6,722 bases of DNA from an uncultured Actinomycetes bacterium (lineage in GTDB: Bacteria > Actinomycetota > Acidimicrobiia > Acidimicrobiales > Microtrichaceae). This document shows positions 4,710-6,722 of this stretch, piece after piece (position 1 is the first letter of the stretch; each line of letters opens with the position of its first letter). The notes under the pieces are model-generated. The model searched no databases. It saw only the letters and a list, made by a program, of their open reading frames with translations, and had not been told where the DNA came from. Position numbers and translations under genes: made by a program. The stretch spans positions 1 to 6,722 of the forward strand of contig CAJBIS010000334.1 of the NCBI GenBank assembly GCA_903953195.1, in the 5' to 3' direction.

Positions 4710-5513
4710 GTGAGCGACTCCCCCACTTCCATGAGCCCGACCTCCTCGCCGGTTCCCCCGGTCGACACCTCGCCGGACCGGCTGCGGGGGCTGTGGCGGT
4801 GGAACGTCGGGCTGACCGGCCTGCACGCCGTGCAGGCGGTGCTGATCCTGGTGCTGAGCGGCGGCTTCGCCATCACCATCACCTCCACGTTCCCCACCGG
4901 TCCGCCGGGCAGTCGCCTGAGCGACCCGCAGCCGCTGTTCGACCTGCCGATCGGCATCGCCGTGGCCGTGTTCCTGGCGCTGGCCGCGCTCGACCACCTG
5001 CTGACCGCCACCGTCGGACGGGCCACCTACGAGGGGGACCTGGGCCGGGGCATCAACCGGTTCCGCTGGATCGAGTACTCGTTCAGCGCGTCGCTGATGA
5101 TCGTGCTGATCGCGGCCTACTCGGGCGTCACGGACATCACCACCGTGGTCACCATCGTCGGCGCCAACGTCGCCATGATCCTGTTCGGTTGGGTCCAGGA
5201 GCGGACCAACCCGCCCGGCCGCACCTCCACCAGCATGCAGGCGTTCTGGTTCGGCACCATCGCCGGTCTGGCGCCGTGGGTGGCGATCTGGATCAACGTG
5301 ATCGGCGCCGAGACGGTGCCCGGGTTCGTGTACGGGATCGTGGTGACCGAGCAGGTCCTGTTCTTCAGCTTCGGCCTGAACCAGTGGCTGCAGTACCGGC
5401 GGGTCGGGAAGTGGGCCGACTACCTGCACGGCGAGCGCGTCTACCTGGTGCTCAGCCTCGTGGCGAAGTCCCTGCTGGCCTGGCAGATCTACGGCGGGTC
5501 GCTCGCCAACTGA
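4710..5513 (+). CDS. heR: Heliorhodopsin (retinal-binding seven-helix photoreceptor), 267 aa
   Basis: Membrane photoreceptor of the heliorhodopsin family, which binds retinal, sits with its N-terminus in the cytoplasm and is not a classical ion pump. Seven hydrophobic segments are visible at about 33-52, 78-101, 117-138, 141-162, 178-199, 203-228 and 237-262. Key residues match heliorhodopsin 48C12 as I recall it: Schiff-base lysine K253 in SLVAKSLLAWQI (K241 there), counterion E122 in WIEYS (E107), and histidines H40 and H96 (H23 and H80). Other family blocks are GPPG in the long first extracellular loop (64-67), MILFGWVQE (156-164), FWFGTIAGLAPW (179-190), VPGFVYGI (203-210), and GKWADYLHGERVYLVLSL (233-250). 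The first 25 residues are a Ser/Thr/Pro-rich extension. The GTG at 4710 is chosen because TAGGTT lies 6 nt upstream; the ATG at 4731 is the alternative and has no Shine-Dalgarno. It is divergent from SURF1 and convergent with the acyl-CoA synthetase. No retinal synthesis gene is in view. Confidence 0.97.
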   Translation: MSDSPTSMSPTSSPVPPVDTSPDRLRGLWRWNVGLTGLHAVQAVLILVLSGGFAITITSTFPTGPPGSRLSDPQPLFDLPIGIAVAVFLALAALDHLLTATVGRATYEGDLGRGINRFRWIEYSFSASLMIVLIAAYSGVTDITTVVTIVGANVAMILFGWVQERTNPPGRTSTSMQAFWFGTIAGLAPWVAIWINVIGAETVPGFVYGIVVTEQVLFFSFGLNQWLQYRRVGKWADYLHGERVYLVLSLVAKSLLAWQIYGGSLAN

Positions 5514-5533
5514 CCGGCCGAACCCGCGACGCG

Positions 5534-6722
5534 TCAGTCGTCGGCGGTGGGGAGCACGTGGTCGGCGAAGCGGTCGCGCAGGTCCTTCTTCGAGAACTTG
5601 CCGACACTCGTCTTGGGCACCTCGTCGATGAACACGACGTCGTCGGGCAGCCACCACTTGGCGACACGGCCGTCGAGGAACTCGATCAGTTCCTCCGGGG
5701 AGAGCGTCGCATCCGGCTTGACCACCACACACGCGAGCGGTCGTTCCGACCACTTCGGATGCGACACGCCGATCACGGCGGCCTCGGCCACGGCGGGGTG
5801 CGCCATGATCTCGTTCTCGAGCTCGACCGAGCTGATCCACTCCCCGCCCGACTTCACGACGTCCTTGGTGCGGTCGACGATGCGGACGTAGCCATCCGGG
5901 GTCATCACGGCGACGTCACCGGTCTTCAGCCAACCGTCCGAGGTGAACGACTCGGGTGAGCGCTCGTCGTCGTAGTAGCCGGCGGTGATCCACGGGCCCG
6001 CCGCCTGCAGCTCGCCCCGGTGCTCACCGTCCCACGGCAGCTCCTCACCGGTGGCCTGGTCGGCGATGCGCAGCTGCACCCCGACGAGTGCTCGCCCCTG
6101 GGTGGAACGAAGATCGGCGAGCTCGTCGGCGGGCCGGTCCTCGAGCCACGACACGATGTTGGCGACCGACGCCACCGGACTGGTCTCGGTCATGCCCCAC
6201 GCCTGCAGGATCGGCAGACCCACCTGCTCCCGGTACGCCTCGGACAGCGCCTTCGGCACCGCGGAGCCACCGCACGGGATGACCCGCAGCGACGACGTGT
6301 CACGGCCCGCGAGCTCCGGCAGCACACCCATCCAGATGGTGGGCACACCAGCCGCGAGTGTGACCCGCTCCGACTCGATCAGTCCTGCGAGCTTGTCGGG
6401 CACCATGTTCGGACCGGGCATCACCAGCGTGGAGCCCGCGGCGACGCCGGCGTGGGCGAGTCCCCAGGCGTTGGCGTGGAACATCGGCACGACCGGCAGG
6501 ATGACGTCGGACTCGCGCGCACCGAGACTGTCGACGGTCATCGCGCCCATCGTGTGCAGATAGGTGCTGCGGTGCGTGTACACGACGCCCTTCGGGTTGC
6601 CCGTGGTGCCGGACGTGTAACACATCGACGCGGCCCGGTACTCGTCGTCGACACCGAACTCCACGGGGGTCGCCGCGGCGAGCAACGTCTCGTAGTCGAG
6701 CAGGTCGACACCGTCGAGGTCG
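5534..6722 (-). CDS. AMP-dependent fatty acyl-CoA synthetase, N-terminus cut by window edge
   Basis: Member of the ANL adenylating superfamily. It activates a carboxylic acid, probably a medium- or long-chain fatty acid, to acyl-AMP and then acyl-CoA. The visible 395 residues include the ATP-binding P-loop YTSGTTGNPKG (about 35-45), the adenine-binding QAWGMTETSP (173-182), GWLKTGD (263-269) with the ribose-binding Asp, the hinge DRTKDVVKSGGEWIS (283-297), and PKTSVGKFSKKDLR (369-382) with the catalytic lysine K375. The KSGGEWISSVELEN form resembles the medium/long-chain (AlkK-like) group. Roughly 120-150 N-terminal residues lie beyond position 6722, so the true start and promoter are not visible. 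The stop lies 20 bp from the heliorhodopsin stop, with no recognisable terminator between them. Confidence 0.93.
   Translation of the reverse strand, partial: DLDGVDLLDYETLLAAATPVEFGVDDEYRAASMCYTSGTTGNPKGVVYTHRSTYLHTMGAMTVDSLGARESDVILPVVPMFHANAWGLAHAGVAAGSTLVMPGPNMVPDKLAGLIESERVTLAAGVPTIWMGVLPELAGRDTSSLRVIPCGGSAVPKALSEAYREQVGLPILQAWGMTETSPVASVANIVSWLEDRPADELADLRSTQGRALVGVQLRIADQATGEELPWDGEHRGELQAAGPWITAGYYDDERSPESFTSDGWLKTGDVAVMTPDGYVRIVDRTKDVVKSGGEWISSVELENEIMAHPAVAEAAVIGVSHPKWSERPLACVVVKPDATLSPEELIEFLDGRVAKWWLPDDVVFIDEVPKTSVGKFSKKDLRDRFADHVLPTADD

Noticed and set aside
5514..5533. Shared terminator between the convergent heliorhodopsin and acyl-CoA synthetase genes
   Set aside because: The 20-bp gap contains only a short GACGCGTC-type palindrome at its edge; no stem-loop of useful length.
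3795..5840. A single 681-codon open frame on the minus strand running from the acyl-CoA synthetase region across heliorhodopsin into SURF1
   Set aside because: Only the last 283 codons read as a protein (SURF1). The rest is Arg/Gly/Asp/His-rich antisense to heliorhodopsin, a typical artefact of GC-rich DNA.

Overview
The window is GC-rich and densely packed, with GTG starts, an actinobacterial SURF1-type gene, TetR regulators and a heliorhodopsin. This suggests a monoderm actinobacterium. A marine or freshwater lineage such as the Acidimicrobiia is possible, but that placement is inference. There are eight full or partial protein genes and one micro-ORF candidate. There are no RNA genes, insertion sequences or CRISPR arrays that I can see.

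Layout. Positions 1-1194 (minus strand) hold a winged-helix regulator, a 16-codon micro-ORF candidate and the first two thirds of a dapA-type gene. They are joined stop-to-start by GTGA overlaps. Positions 1259-3117 (minus) hold a TetR regulator followed by a di-iron ferritin-like protein, joined by an ATGA overlap. A strong GC hairpin follows, and a TetR-type operator covers the promoter. Positions 3194-4646 (minus) hold a SURF1-family cytochrome oxidase assembly protein followed by a second TetR regulator. Positions 4710-5513 (plus) hold a heliorhodopsin, divergent from SURF1. Positions 5534-6722 (minus) hold the C-terminal three quarters of an acyl-CoA synthetase, convergent with the heliorhodopsin.

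The most notable gene is the heliorhodopsin. It has the retinal lysine (K253), the WxEYS counterion glutamate (E122) and the two conserved internal histidines (H40, H96). It shares a 63-bp divergent promoter region with SURF1, in which two near-identical -10 elements (CGTAGGWT) face away from each other. If both are real, their -35 regions coincide. That suggests the light-sensing protein and the respiratory assembly gene could compete for polymerase or be regulated together.

A second pattern is transcriptional. All four genes that begin a transcription unit (winged-helix, TetR1, SURF1, heliorhodopsin) have a TANNNT hexamer ending only 6-8 nt before the start codon, as expected for leaderless mRNAs. 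The downstream operon genes instead have Shine-Dalgarno sequences. A 12-mer, CAACCAACCCGT on the coding strand, sits just upstream of the Shine-Dalgarno of both dapA and the di-iron gene. The window shows no retinal synthesis gene and no partner that would settle the heliorhodopsin's function.
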